This document shows, piece after piece, positions 10,560-22,164 of a stretch of DNA of 64,000 nucleotides (its first letter is position 1; every line of letters begins with the position of its first letter). Origin of the DNA: Vombatus ursinus (taxonomy: Eukaryota; Chordata; Mammalia; Diprotodontia; Vombatidae). The translations under genes and the position numbers were made by a program. The stretch spans positions 1,426,001 to 1,490,000 of the forward strand of contig NW_020954719.1 in assembly GCF_900497805.2 (NCBI RefSeq), in the 5' to 3' direction. The notes beneath the pieces were generated by a model, which had not been told where the DNA came from, did no database searches, and saw only the letters and a program-made list of their open reading frames with translations.

Positions 10560-11845
10560 GCTTTTAGGTCCCAAGCCTGAGCTGTGCCTGAGATCCTGGT
10601 ATAACACAATACTCAATACTCCAAGACAACAGCAGCAACAGCCCAGACATTTCCTCCAAAAGTGTGCAGAGCCTGGTCATAAAATAAAGTTTAAAGTCAG
10701 GAAGTAGACTGGGACGAATGAGCAAAAGAAATAAAAAGGCTACCCCAAATAGCCATTTATGGTGACAGGGGACTCTCAAGACATAAACTCAGAAGAAGAG
10801 AATGACTTCAAGTCATCTACAAGAGAAATCTGAAGGAAAAATACAACTTGGACACAATATTCAAATAGAAATCTTGGAAGAGATGAAACGAGAATTTTTT
10901 TAAAAAATTATAAATGGAAAAAATGGAAAAGAAATTAAAACTATGGAGTTAAGAATTAGAAAGGGAGTGGACAACTAGGTGGCACAGTGGATAGAGCACC
11001 AGACTTGGAGTCAGGACAAACTGAGTTCAAATCCGGCCTCAGACACATAACACTTACTAGCTGTGTGACTCTGGGCAAGTCACTTAACCCCAACTGCCTC
11101 ACCAAAAAAAAAAACAAAAACAAACCAAAACCAACCAAACAAACAAACAAACAAAAAAGAATTAGAAAGGGAAATAATAGTTTAGTGCAAAACACACAAA
11201 GCCTTGCCTAAGCAACAAGTTCCTTGAAAATTAGAATAGGCCAAATTGAAACAAATGACTCAGTGAGATAACAAGAAATATTAAAACAAAGGCAAAAGAC
11301 TAAAAAAAAGAAGAAGAAAAAGTAAGGCATATCATAAAAAAAAAAATTGACCTGGAAAACAGATGGAAGAGAGATCATTTAAAAATCATTAGACTATCTG
11401 AAAACTACAAGCAAAAAAAAAAAAAGAGCCAAGACATTTCTTTTATGCTTTCATGAAAGAAAACTGCCCATATCTCCTAGATCCAGAGAACAAAATAGAA
11501 ATAGAAAGAATCTACCAGTCATGTCCTGAAACTCCAAAATGAAAAACTTCCAGGAATAGTCAAAATCCAGTCTCCTAGTTAAGCAAAAATACTAAAAGCA
11601 GCCAGAAAGTATTCAAGAACCAAGGAGCCACAATGAGGATTGCTCAAGATTTATCAGTAGCCACTTTAATTGAGCAGGGAGCTTAGAATAAAATATTCCA
11701 GAAGGCAAACACAACCACAACTACTTTACTTAGCAAAATTGAGTATAATCCTGCAGGGGGAAATGAACCTTTAATGAAAGAAAAGACTTCAAAACATTCT
11801 AGAAGTTATAAATATTATGAAATCAAAAGGACTAATAGTTTTAGA
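10560..11845 (+). mobile_element. Old L1 fragment covering 5' region and ORF1
   Basis: Sense-strand L1: AGACTATCTGAAAACTACAA and GTAGCCACTTTAATTGAGCA correspond to the ORF1 RNA-binding part seen better at 15684-16763. The reading frame is broken many times. A SINE at 10967-11156 interrupts it. The left end is uncertain. Confidence 0.6.
10967..11156 (+). mobile_element. Marsupial tRNA-derived SINE inside L1
   Basis: Complete copy with an A-rich tail of CAAA units, flanked by a perfect 16-base repeat AAGAATTAGAAAGGGA at 10951-10966 and 11157-11172. It is therefore younger than the L1 ORF1 fragment it splits. Confidence 0.95.
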
Positions 11846-11849
11846 GGAA

Positions 11850-12095
11850 AGAATAAGCTTAGTTTGGGGTATGTCGAGTTTGAGGTATCATTAAAATAGA
11901 CATTCAGGTCAGAAGTCTATAGTTAGTGAGAGACGTAAGTCTGGAGATGTCTGGACTGAGTCATCATTGTAGCATTTGAAGTCCTTCAAATGTTTGAGAC
12001 TGCCAAGGGAGAAAATATAGAAAAGATGAGAAAAAACAAAACAAAACAAAAACTAAGGACAGACCTTTGAGAAATACCCATATACATTAGATTAA
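11850..12095 (-). mobile_element. L2 LINE body fragment
   Basis: Antisense L2 coding-region remnant (GAGTTTGAGGTATCATTAAA, GGACAGACCTTTGAGAAATA) resembling the better copy at 63167-63610. A short CORE-SINE tail follows near 12100-12155. Confidence 0.5.
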
Positions 12096-12249
12096 GCTCA
12101 ATGGCTGTCAATGTCCTTTCCAACTCTCTAATCCTATGATTTTGTGATCCCAGAAAAAAAAGTTCTTGCCACCAAAGTCCCTTGCAAATGACTCAACATC
12201 AGAAATAGAGGGTTTTTCCCAATGGAAATGACATTAAGGAAGATGCATT

Positions 12250-13070
12250 ATCATCTGTTTTGCCATCATATGCTAAGAACAATTGAGTCTTGTGGCAAAG
12301 AATTGGAAATTCAGGGGATGTTTATCAACTGGGGAATGGCTAAACAAGTTGTAGCATGATTGTGATGGAGTTGTTGTTCAGTCATTTCAGTCACATCTGA
12401 CTCTTCGTGACCCCATTTGGGGTTATCTTGACAAAGATACTGAAGTGGCTTGCCATTTCCTTCTCCAGCTCATTTTATAGATGAGGAAACTGAGGCAAAC
12501 AGGGTGAAGTGACTTGCCCAGGGTCAGACAGCTTGTAAGTGTCTGAGGCTGGATTAGAACTCAGGTCTTCCTGACTCCAGGCCTAGTGCATTATTCACTG
12601 TGCCACCTACCTGCCGTGATGGAGTACTATTGTGCTATAAGAAATGATAAGGGGAGTGATTTTAGAAAAAAAACCTGGCAAGACCTATATGAACTGATGC
12701 AAAGTGAAGTGAGAAGATCCAGGAGGTCATTGTACACCGTAACAGTAGTGTTGTAATGATGATCAATTGTGAAAGACTTGGCTACTCTGATCAATACAAC
12801 GATCTGAGACAATTCCAAAGGACTCATGGTGAAAAAAATTGCTATCTACCTTCAAAGAGACAACTGATGAACTCTCAATGCAAATTGAAGTAGGATTTTT
12901 TCACTTTACTTTTCTTGCTTTTTTATGAAAATGTGCTTTGCATGATTTCACATGTATAATTTATATCATATTCCCTGCCTTCTTGGTGGGTGGAAGAGGA
13001 GTGGGAGGGAGGGAGGAAGAAAATCTGGAACTCAAAATTTAAAAAGAATGCTAAAATAAATGAATAATGG
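12250..13070 (+). mobile_element. L1 ORF2 tail and 3' UTR
   Basis: Sense-strand L1 3' end: GGCAAAGAATTGGAAATTCA, GGAGTACTATTGTGCTATAA (the MEYYCAI region of ORF2) and a G-rich 3' UTR of the kind found in several copies here. It is 5'-truncated and split by the SINE at 12371-12615. Confidence 0.8.
12371..12615 (-). mobile_element. RTE-tailed tRNA-derived SINE
   Basis: A longer SINE type: tRNA head, MIR-like core, then (on the minus strand) a tail ending GAAATGACTGAACAACAAC. That tail resembles the 3' end of RTE/BovB LINEs, also present in this window at 50150-50312. The direct repeat GTGATGGAG at 12362 and 12616 flanks it. Confidence 0.85.
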
Positions 13071-13084
13071 TGGAGGGGGGATTG

Positions 13085-13235
13085 AATCTTTCCATCTGAC
13101 TTATAGTTGAAACCTTCTATATGTATTGACTTCCCATCATATTAGAATAAGAGCTTCTCGTGTGTAAAGACTGTCTTGATTTTCTACTTGAATTAACATA
13201 AGTGCTTAACAAATGGTTTTTTCATTCAGTTTTTC
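13085..13235 (+). mobile_element. L2 LINE 3' tail
   Basis: Sense L2 tail, weak (ATAAGAGCTTCTCGTGTGTA, AAGTGCTTAACAAATGGTTT). Confidence 0.45.
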
Positions 13236-13300
13236 ATTCCACTAGGGGGGTAGAAGAAAGACAAAAGTAATTATGTAAATTTCAGTGAATACTATTCCCA

Positions 13301-14205
13301 TTCAACAATAAACAAATATTTTTTATTAAGTACCTTCTATGTGTCAGATACTGTGCTAAGCACTAGGGGGTACAAATACAAAGAATGAAGTAATCCCTAC
13401 TCATAAGGAGCTTATACTCTACTAAGGAAGACAACAAGTACATATAAAAATATATAAAGCATAACTATAAAGAGAATACATATATAAACATGCATATGAC
13501 AGTATAGACAAAGTAGTTAAATGCAAAGAGGGAGGGCACTAACTGGTTGACAAATTAGGAAAAGCTTCATGTTGAATATGGTGTCTGACAGAATCTTTTT
13601 TTTTTATTTAATATTTTATTTTTCCCAATTAACGTGCAAAAATGATTTTAACATTCTTTTTTTTCAGGTTTTGAGTTCCAAATTCTCTTCCTCCTTACTC
13701 TTCTCCCTCATTGAGAAGGCATGCAATTTGACATAGGTTGTACATGCAAAACACATTTCCACATTAAGTCATGCTGAACAGAATCTTAAAGGAAGAGAGG
13801 GACTGCATGAGGTAGAGACAAGGAGGAATTTCATTCCAGGCAAGAAGGGCCATAAGTGCAAAGGCATGGAGACAGGACATGGAATGTAGTAAGTGAAGAA
13901 CAGAAAGGTCAGTTTGGCTAGGTTGCTGGGTACAGAAGAGAGGATCTTATCCGAAGAGGATGGTAGATTAGAACTAGGTTGCATAGGAAATTCAAAACTA
14001 AACAGAGGAGCTTATATTTTATTTTAAAGGTGATAGGAAGCCCCTAGATTTGGCTGACTTGGAGATTCACATGGTGAAAGCTTTGCTTAAGAAAAATCAC
14101 TTTGGCAGTAGTGTAGAATAGACTGGAATAGTGAAAGACTTGAGGTAAAGAGACCAATTAGGAGAATGTTGCAATAATCTATGTAAAAAGTGATGACCTG
14201 AACTC
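13301..14205 (-). mobile_element. L2 LINE, 3' part
   Basis: Antisense L2 tail and ORF2 C-terminal region (GTACCTTCTATGTGTCAGAT, GGTGATAGGAAGCCCCTAG, AAAATCACTTTGGCAGTAG). Split by the L1 piece at 13598-13777. It abuts a sense-strand L2 starting about 14206, forming a head-to-head pair. Confidence 0.75.
13598..13777 (-). mobile_element. Short 5'-truncated L1
   Basis: Only the last 180 bases of an L1 3' UTR, antisense, with a perfect 10-base target duplication ACAGAATCTT at 13588-13597 and 13778-13787. Confidence 0.9.
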
Positions 14206-15683
14206 CTTGAGAACACTGTCTACAATAAATGCCTCCACATTTCTTCTCACTCTCAACTCTCAGCAGTATGGCTTCCAACTTCATCACTCAACTGAAACTG
14301 CCATCTTCATAGTTACTAATGATCTTTATGGCCAGATCTAATAACCTTTCTCAGTCTTAATCCTTCTTGTCCTCTCTGCAGCTTTTAACACTGTTGATCA
14401 CCTTTTACTTGAAATTCTCTTCTCTCTAGATTTTGATGACACTGCTATCTCCTGGTTCTCCTACCCATCTATTATTCCTTCATCTCCTTTACCAGATCTT
14501 TCGTCCAGGTTATACCTGTTAACTGTGGGTGTCTCCCAAGGCTCTGTCCTGGGTCTTCTACTTTTCTTCCTCTATACTATTTCATTTGATGATTTCATTG
14601 GCTCCCATGATTTTAAATCTTACCTCTGTGCAGATGATTCTCTGATATGGTTTTTTTTGTTGTTGTTTTTTTTTTACTGTTTATTTTTATTTATTTTTTT
14701 GTTTTCAACATTTACTTCCACAAGATTTTGAGTTCCAAATTATCACCCCATCTCGCCCCTCCCCCCACCCCAAGATGGCATGCATTCTGAATACCCCTTC
14801 CCCTAGTCTGCCTTCCCTTCTATCTCTCCCCCCCTTCTCTTATCCCCTTCCCCTTCTATTTTCCTGTAGGGCAGGATGGATTTCTGTACCCCATTTCCTG
14901 TATTTCTTATTTCCCAGTTGCATGTGAAAACATTTTTTTTTAAACATGTGTTTTTAAAACCTTGGGTTCCAAATTTTCTCCCTTCCTCCCCACCCACCCT
15001 CATTGATAAGGCAAGCAACTAAATATAGGTTATATATGTGCAGTTATGCAAAACACTTCCATAGTAGACATGCTGTGAAAAACTAACTCTATTTCCCTTA
15101 ATCCTATCTTGTCCCCCCATTTATTCTATTCTTTCTTTTGACTCTGTCCCTCCTCAGAAGTATTTGCTTCTGATTACCCCCTTTCCCAATCTGCCTTCCT
15201 CTCTATCATCCCCCTACTCTCTTGTCCCCTTCCCCCCTCCCATTTTCCTGTAGGGTGAGACAGATTTCCAAACCCAATTGAGTGTGTATGTTATTCCCTC
15301 CTTATGTCAAAGCCTATGAGAATAAGATTCACTCATTCCCTCTCACCTTCCCCCATTTCCCCTCCACTGTAAGAGCCTTTTCTTTTCTGGTTTTTTTTTT
15401 GTGAGATAATTTACCCTGTTCTACCTTTCTCTTTCTCCTTCTCCCAGTATAATTCTCTTTCACGCCTTAATTTTATTCTCCAGATATGACTCCTTCATTT
15501 TCAACTCACCCTGTGCCCTCTATCTGTCTATATCTATATATACATACATACAATTTTTTCCCCTCTAACTACCTTAATACTGACAAAGGTCTCATGAGTT
15601 ACAAATATCATCTTTCCATGCAGGAATGTAAACAGTTCAACCTTAATAAATCTTTTATGATTTCTTCTTTCCTGTTTATCTCT

Positions 15684-16763
15684 TCATGTTGCACTTGAGT
15701 CTTGTATTTGAAAATCAGATTTTCTATTCAGCTCTGGTCTTTTCATCAAGAATGCTTGAAAGTCCTCTATTTCACTGAATGACCATTTTTTCCCCTGAAG
15801 GATTATACTCAGTTTTGCTGGGTAGGTGATTCTTGGTTGTAATCCTATCTCCTTTGCCCTCTGGAATAATATATTCCATGCCCTGCGGTCCCTTAATATA
15901 GAAGCAGCTAAATCTTGTGTTATGCTGATTGTGTTTCCACAATATTTGAATTGTTTCTTTCTGGCTGCTTGCAATATTTTCTCCTTGACCTGGGAACTCT
16001 GGAATTTGGCTACAATATTTCTAGGAGTTTTCCTTTGGGGATCTCTTTGAGTAGGAGAATGATGAATTCTTTCAATTTCTATTTTGCCCTCTAGTTCTAA
16101 AACATCAGGACAGTTTTCCTTAATAATTTCTTGAAAGATGATGTTTAGGCTCTTTTTTTGATCATGGCTTTCAGATAGTCCAATAATTTTTAAATTCTCT
16201 CTCCTGGATCTATTTTCAAGGTCAGTTGTTTTTCCAATGAGATATTTCACATTGTCTTCTATTTTTTTCATTCTTTTGGATTTGTTTTACAGTGTCTTGA
16301 TTTCTCCTAAAGTCACTAGCTTCCATTTACTCCAATCTAATTTTAAGAAAGTATTTTCTTCAATGAGCTTTTGGACTTCCTTTTCCATTTGGCCAATTTT
16401 GCTTTTTAGAACATTCTTCTCCTCATTGACTTTTTGGACCTCTTTCGCCATTTGGGTTAGGCTATTTTTTAAGGTGTTATTTTCTTCGGTATTTTTTGGG
16501 GTCTCCTTTAGCAAGCTGTTGACTTTTTTTTCATGATTTTCTTGCATCACTCTCAGTTTTTCCTCTACTTCTCTTACTTGCTTCTCAAAATCCCTTTTGA
16601 GCTCTTCCAAGGCCTGGGACTGATTCATATTTTTCTTGGAGGCTTTGGGTGTAGGAGCTTTGACTTTGTTGTCTTCTTCAGGTTGTATGTTTTGATCTTT
16701 GTCACCAAAGTAAGATAATATAGTCTGATTCTTTTTGCACTGCTTACTCATGATCCTGGCCAA
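15684..16763 (-). pseudogene. L1 ORF1 (RNA-binding chaperone), one stop
   Basis: ORF1 encodes the L1 nucleic-acid chaperone that coats the element RNA. The frame starts MARIMSKQCKKNQTILSY, has a long coiled coil with heptads (about residues 50-155), then LENRSRRENLKIIGLSES (start of the RRM-like domain) and a C-terminal domain with QPRITYPAKLSIILQGKK. The two open halves are in the same frame, separated by a single TAA at 16287-16289. Total length about 359 codons, close to the usual ORF1p length. This is the best preserved L1 protein in the window. Confidence 0.85.
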
Positions 16764-17530
16764 TTACTTGAGTTTTAAACTCTTTGTTAAGGTAAAAATC
16801 TGCTTCCAATGTGGAGAATGTACTGTCCTAAGCTTTGGGGGTTTGTACAGCTGTTTTCAGAAGTACTTCTAGGGATCTGAAAATTTTCAGTTCTTCCAAG
16901 GTGCTATGATAAGGGGCAAGGTGTTTTCTTTCCACCGCCACAATAAGCTCCACCACATCAGCGTTCCTCCTCGCCCCAAGACTGCCCCTCAGAACTGTGA
17001 CCCAGATCCAAGCGTGGGCAAAGCAAGAGATTCCTGCCTCAGCACTGGCAAATAGATCCCTGCAATCTCCCTCTGATCAGCCACTCGATTCCCCCTCAGT
17101 CTCTGGGGTGGAAGCTCAGGAAACAGCTGTGGCCCCCGCGCTCGAGATTTGCAGCTGAGACCTAGCTCCTCTCTCACCGCAGACCCAGACTTTTCCCACT
17201 GACCTTTAAGTTGTCTGTGGTGTTCCTGGGTTGAGAAGTTTGGAAACCACCACAGCTGCCTGCGTTTCAATCCTCTGAGGCCTGCTCCAGGTTCCCTGTG
17301 GCCTGCGCTCCCATGCTGAACTGCGCTTCTCCCCCCACCCGGCCAATATATCTTTCCAATCAACCATCCAGGCTGTCTTGGGCTGGAAATTTGTTTCACT
17401 CTGTCTTTTTGTGGGTTCTACTGCTTTAGAATTTGTTCAGAGCCATTTTTACAGGTATTTGGAGGGGTCTGGGGGGAGAGCTCAAGAAAGTCACTGCTTT
17501 CCCTCCACCATCTTGGCTCCACCTCTGAGA
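16764..17530 (-). promoter_or_regulatory. L1-type 5' UTR, probable internal promoter
   Basis: GC- and CpG-richer than its surroundings, with two related tandem units (roughly 17100-17235 and 17236-17395, each ending in a version of CTGTCTTGGGCTGG or TTGTCTGTGGTG). It starts exactly at the element's 5' end. By L1 analogy it is an internal promoter; activity is not shown by the sequence. Confidence 0.55.
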
Positions 17531-18505
17531 GATCCTCAGATATGTTTATCTTGTCATAACATATCTTCTGGCCTTCATTCTTGCATCTCCAACTGCCTAA
17601 TGAACATCTTGAACTGGAAGTCTTATAGAAATATCTTAAACTTGACATGTTCAAAACTGAACTTTCCTCTCAAACCTTCTCCTCTTCCTAGCTTCCCTAT
17701 TACTGGCTTACAACTGAGATGTCATTCTCAACTCATTACTCTCTCTCCCTCTCTCTCACTCACACACCCAATATCTGATTTTTTGCCAAGTTCTATTGAT
17801 TCTGTCATCTAAATGTCCCTTCCATGTGCATCCTTCTCTCCTCTAACGCTGCTACCACCCTGGTACACTCTCTCATCACATCATGCCTGTAATATTTTAG
17901 TAGCCTTCTGGTTGATCTATTCCTGCCTTATCTCTCCCCACTCTAGGCCATTCACAACTCAGCTGTCAAATTGATCTTAGTAAAACTCAGGTCTGACCAT
18001 GTCATCCCTTCTATCCCATCCCCTCTATTCATTCGACTTCAGTAGCTTCCTCTTTGTTCCAGCATCAAATGTAAGATCTTATTTGGCTTTTAAAGCTCTT
18101 CACTACCAAGCCCCTTCTCACTTTTCCAGTCTTCTTACACCTTACTTCCTTCCACATACAATCCAGGGATATTGACCTTCTTGTATTACTTACACAAGAC
18201 AATTCATCACCCAAAACAGTGCATTTTCACTGGTTACCCCCCACACCTGCAATTCTCTCCCTGCTAGTGTCTGTCTCCTGGCTTCCTCGACTTCAAGTTT
18301 TAGTAAAAATCTTACCTTCTGCAAGATGTTTTTCCTGATCTCCCTTGATGCCTTTACTCTGAGATTATCTCCAGTTCATCCTATATACAGCTTGTTTGCA
18401 CATACATTATTGTTTGTATTTCATCTCCCCTATTACATTGTGTGCTTCCTTAGGAACAGAGCCTATTTTTGCCTTATCCCCAGTGCTTAGCATAGTGCTA
18501 AGTGT

Positions 18506-18923
18506 GGGGAAAACTTTGTTGTTTGGAAGACCTTATTATTATATTATTTGAACTTGACCTTGTGTGACTAGATATTGTCTAACCCGAAGCTTACATGTAG
18601 GTTATGCTTGCTTCAATGATGCTCCAAGGGAGGTAGAGATTACAACAAGGAATGCTTGGACCCTACTCAGGTCTTATTTTGGGTCTACTGAAAAATTGTG
18701 GGTTTTGGGTCCACCCAAATAGTTTGTGTTTTGGCTTTGCCCAAATTTTATTGAATGTTTATACATACTTATGTACACCTCAAGTAACCTGTGGAAACAG
18801 CCCTTTTTGGAAATTGCCTACATACAGGTCTCTCAGCTTGTACCTTTGTTTGAATTCTATATAATGTAAAACTCACAAAAGCTGAGAGGGGCAGTCAGCC
18901 ACACATTTTTTGGCTCTATTCCC
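18506..18923. other. Unexplained sequence before an LTR
   Basis: No family recognised. A TTCTATATAATGTAAAAC box followed by GCTGAGAGGGGCAGTCAG looks LTR-like, so this may be part of another retroviral fossil. Confidence 0.35.
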
Positions 18924-19920
18924 TGAGAAAAAAATCAAATTAGCTCTGCATCATTTTTACAATTGATCTTATTTTGTAACTCTATTTTGCATTTTGTATA
19001 AGAACCTAAGTCTTTTTCCCTGTCTTTAAGTGAAGAAGCTCATGAGTTCAAAAGTTCAGTCTTCCTCTCTCAGTTGCAAAAAGTTTGGTTTTTCTATTGT
19101 CACTTTTAATTAAAGGAAAACTTTAAGTAACTATAAAAAGCAAATCACTTTTAATTGAAGAAAACTCTGAGCTAAGTTTAAAAGTTCAGTGCTCTCATAA
19201 AACACTTTAATTCAAAGGGAATTGTTATCTCAGCACTACCTGCAAATCATGTCATGTCAAGAAAACTTGTTATCCTCTATACCATTAACTATGCTGGCTC
19301 AATTCCAGGACATTTGTTGTTATCTCTGTCAGTCAGAATGGTGCTATTCCAGGAATTATGTGATGCCTAGCTGTATTTGTAGAGTTAGAGGAAATTTGTT
19401 ATCTTCTATTGGTTATTTCTGTAAGATCCAGATGGACAATATCAATAACATTGTCAAGATGGAAGGAGGAGGGGCAGCTAGGTGGTGCAGTGGATAGAGT
19501 ACTGGCCCTAAAGTCAGGAAAACCTGAGTTCAAATCCAGCCTCAGATCAAACACTTGACACTTATTAGTTGTGTGACCCTGGGCAAGTAACTTAACCCCA
19601 GTTGCCTAAAATAAATAAATAAATAAATAAAAAGATGGAAGGAGGGGTTGTTACTAGCCCACATTCCAGACTTTCAACCAATCGTATTACCCCTGCCTCA
19701 ATGATGCTGTCAGTCCTTTAACCAATCATATTATTTTCCCCACCTACCAACTTCTGTGCTTTGTTCTATGCTTATAAAAAAGGGGCTGCTTCTCCTCCTT
19801 GAAGTCTTTCGGCTCACTGAAGAAGCCATTGATCCTCTTTATTTGTAAATTCATGCTTTACTAATAAATTGATAATGCTTGGTTGTTTGTACTTCTGTTT
19901 ATTTGATTTTACTTGTGATG
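18924..19920 (+). mobile_element. LTR, family X, copy 1
   Basis: Aligns by eye along its length with the LTRs at 25243-25849 and 36655-37876. Landmarks: two CCAAT-containing boxes (TTTCAACCAATCGTATTA and TTAACCAATCATATT), a CTTATAAAAAAGG TATA box, the R-like GAAGTCTTTCGGCTCACTGA and CTAATAAATTGATAATGCTT as polyadenylation region. No internal retroviral region seen. The 3' edge is approximate. Contains a SINE. Confidence 0.7.
19470..19631 (+). mobile_element. Marsupial tRNA-derived SINE inside the LTR
   Basis: Complete copy with an AAAT-repeat tail, flanked by the 14-base direct repeat AAGATGGAAGGAGG at 19456-19469 and 19632-19645. Confidence 0.95.
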
Positions 19921-20059
19921 CCCCTCTGACTTAATAAAATTCTTTAAAAAAAAATAAACCCTTTTTAGGTTTTGGGTTTATTCTGACCAACATGTCACAT
20001 GTGAAGATATGAATTGCAATATTTGGCAACTAATTGCTATATAGGAGACCAGAGAGTGA

Positions 20060-20399
20060 AGAGTTTAGGTAATGCCAAGATTACAACCTGAGACACTGGA
20101 GGATGATGATGCCTTTAGCAGAAATAAAGTAGTTCTGGGGAAAAAGATAATTAATTTAGTTTTAGATTTTTTGTGTTAAGATGTCTTTGAAACATTGACT
20201 TTGAAGTATCCAGAAGGCAATGTGTTATATGGGACTTATGTTCAGAGAAGAGATGGGCTAGATATGTACATCTGGAAGTAATCTGAATAGAGATGATAGT
20301 CAAACCCATGGAAGCTGATGAGGTAACTAAGAGAGTACAGAGAAGAGCATCTAGGACAGGACCTTAGAGGATGAGCCAGAGACTGAAAGGGAGCAGTCA
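20060..20399 (-). mobile_element. L2 LINE body fragment
   Basis: Antisense L2 coding remnant: GAGATGATAGTCAAACCCAT, AGCATCTAGGACAGGACCTT. Decayed. Confidence 0.55.
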
Positions 20400-20410
20400 A
20401 GACAAAAAAG

Positions 20411-20947
20411 AAAACTACCCTGTGATTATGATGAAATACTATTGTACTATGAGAAAATGATCAGCAGGATGCTCTCAGAAAAACCTAGAAAGACTTGCAT
20501 GGGCTGATGCAAAGTGAAATGTACTGTGCATAAAGTAACAGCAAAATTGTAAGATGATCAGCTGTGAATGACTTAGCTCAGCAATACAGCACTCTGAGAC
20601 AACTCTGAAGGACTTAGGATGAAAAATGTTGTATATCCCCAGAGAAAAAACTGATGGTGTCTGAATATGGTTTGAAGCATACTTTTTTAAACTTTATTTT
20701 TCTTGAGATATTTTTGTCCATGTTTTCTTTCACAACATGACTATTATAAATATGTTTTGCATGACTATACATGTATAACCTATATTGAATTACTTGCCTT
20801 CTCAATGTGGAGGGGGGGGTGTGGGGAGGGAGGGAGGAAGGGAGGGAATTTGGAACTCAAAAGTTTTAAAAATGAGTGTTAAAAATTGTTTTTACATGTA
20901 ACTGGGGAAAATAAAATATTAAACAAATAATCAAAAAAGAAAAAAAT
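20411..20947 (+). mobile_element. 5'-truncated L1 (ORF2 tail and 3' UTR)
   Basis: Starts in the last codons of ORF2 (GAAATACTATTGTACTATGA) and ends TTACATGTAACTGGGGAAAA plus A-rich tail. Direct repeat AGACAAAAAAG at 20400-20410 and 20948-20958. Confidence 0.9.
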
Positions 20948-20959
20948 AGACAAAAAAGG

Positions 20960-21640
20960 ATAAAGCTGGAAAAGAAATTTGAACACCAAATAAAATGGGT
21001 GTTTACATATACATAATAAAATGGAAAAAGAGGATTGTCCATAAAACTGCTAATCTCTATTATGTGCAGCTTACTTTTAAAAATAATGTATATAAATTCA
21101 ACATACAACTTTCAAAGCTATCTTGTCTGATTCTTTGTCTTCCTTTGTTCTTTTCTATTAAAAAAAACTCTTTGGTTGACCTTTTTTCTTTCTTCCTTTT
21201 TTCTTTCTTCCTTCCTCTTTCCCTCCTTTCTTTCTTTCCTCTTGTCCCTCCTCCCCCTCCTTCCCTCAGTCTTTTCTTTCTCTCTTCTTCCTTCCCCTAT
21301 CTCTGTTGCATATTGCCTTCCTACCCTCAACTGCCTTTGAAAAAAAAGAAAAAAATTTGTATGAAGTAGGCATAATCAAGCAAAACAAATTCCCACATTG
21401 GTTGTGCCTGAACATATACTTCTTATTTTACATCGAATCAAGTCACTTCTTTGTCAGTAGCTGAGTATCCTGAGCTTTGTCCTCAATCCTACGTAATTTT
21501 TGTTGGTTATTGCATTAATCAGAGGTCTTAAGCCTTTCAAAGTTGTCTTTTCTCCATAATCTTGTTATTGTATAAATTGTTCTCCTGGTTTTGTTCATTT
21601 CACTCTGCATCAGTTCAGTTCATTTGAATTCTCTCAATTC
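20960..21640 (-). mobile_element. Older L1 3' end with pyrimidine-rich tract
   Basis: Antisense L1 3' region: AGGCATAATCAAGCAAAACA, TTCACTCTGCATCAGTTCAG. The 21180-21300 stretch is a C/T-rich low-complexity part of the 3' UTR. Left edge uncertain. Confidence 0.55.
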
Positions 21641-22164
21641 GTTTGTGTCCTATAAAATAGTGAAATAGGTTGGAATGAATGGTGTTTGAAAACTTTTGTA
21701 GGTCAGTTACCTATGCAGTTCATCTATCTTATATGACCTTGGAGATTAGTCATGGACAGAATCTCAGTTATCTTATTTAACTGCTTAATTAACTATAATT
21801 TGACCATTCTCATTACAGTTATTTCACATCTGTTCTATAGGGTCTCTGGATCAATTTTGTTTTATTATCCTTCTACCCAGGAAGAATTTAAATTCTTCTG
21901 CCTGAATATAGTGTTAGAAAATTAAAAACAAAAACTTGGGTATCTGGGGTCACTGGGAATATTAGTTGGCTGCATGATATATGTTATATATTAAAATTAA
22001 GTTTATTCAAGCCAATAGTGCCTTTATTTTGACAATTAAATTTTATAATATCAACGTCTCACTATCATCACAGTTTAGTATTATGGGTAATCTGTCTAGG
22101 TCAGTAATCTGTCTAGGTCAGTGTCATGTCAAAGCCCTAATGGTTGGCTTTGGGTTATTTGGAA
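21641..22164. other. Intron sequence with no recognised feature
   Basis: Apart from a two-copy tandem of AATCTGTCTAGGTCAGT near 22090-22122, nothing is recognisable. Confidence 0.45.

Larger units (their letters stand above)
14651..17530 (-). mobile_element. Full-length ORF1-only L1 derivative (HAL1-like)
   Basis: Bounded by imperfect direct repeats of the L2 target (GATTCTCTGATATG at 14636 and GATCCTCAGATATG at 17531), so both ends are the original insertion ends. On the minus strand it runs: 5' UTR from GGTGGAGCCAAGATGG (about 17530-16764), ORF1 (16763-15684), a purine-rich spacer (to about 15085), one L1 3' UTR type (about 15075-14900), a second piece of spacer, a second 3' UTR type and a poly-A-like tail. 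There is no endonuclease or reverse transcriptase, so it depended on L1 machinery in trans. HAL1 (half-L1) elements are known in mammals; assignment is inference from structure. Confidence 0.8.
14206..18505 (+). mobile_element. L2 LINE with reverse-transcriptase region, split by L1
   Basis: The left part (to 14650) encodes L2 reverse transcriptase: FDTVDHHLLLEILFSLDF, then GVSQGSVLGLLLF and YLCADDSL, the fingers/palm motifs with the catalytic ADD. The right part resumes at 17531 with the rest of the C-terminal domain and ends near 18505 in the L2 tail. The 2.9-kb insertion at 14651-17530 separates them. Decayed, but one of the longest L2 copies here. Confidence 0.8.

Noticed and set aside
17378-17812. 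144-codon open frame on the + strand
   Set aside because: It runs across the junction between an antisense L1 5' UTR and an L2 remnant, so it cannot be an ancestral gene.
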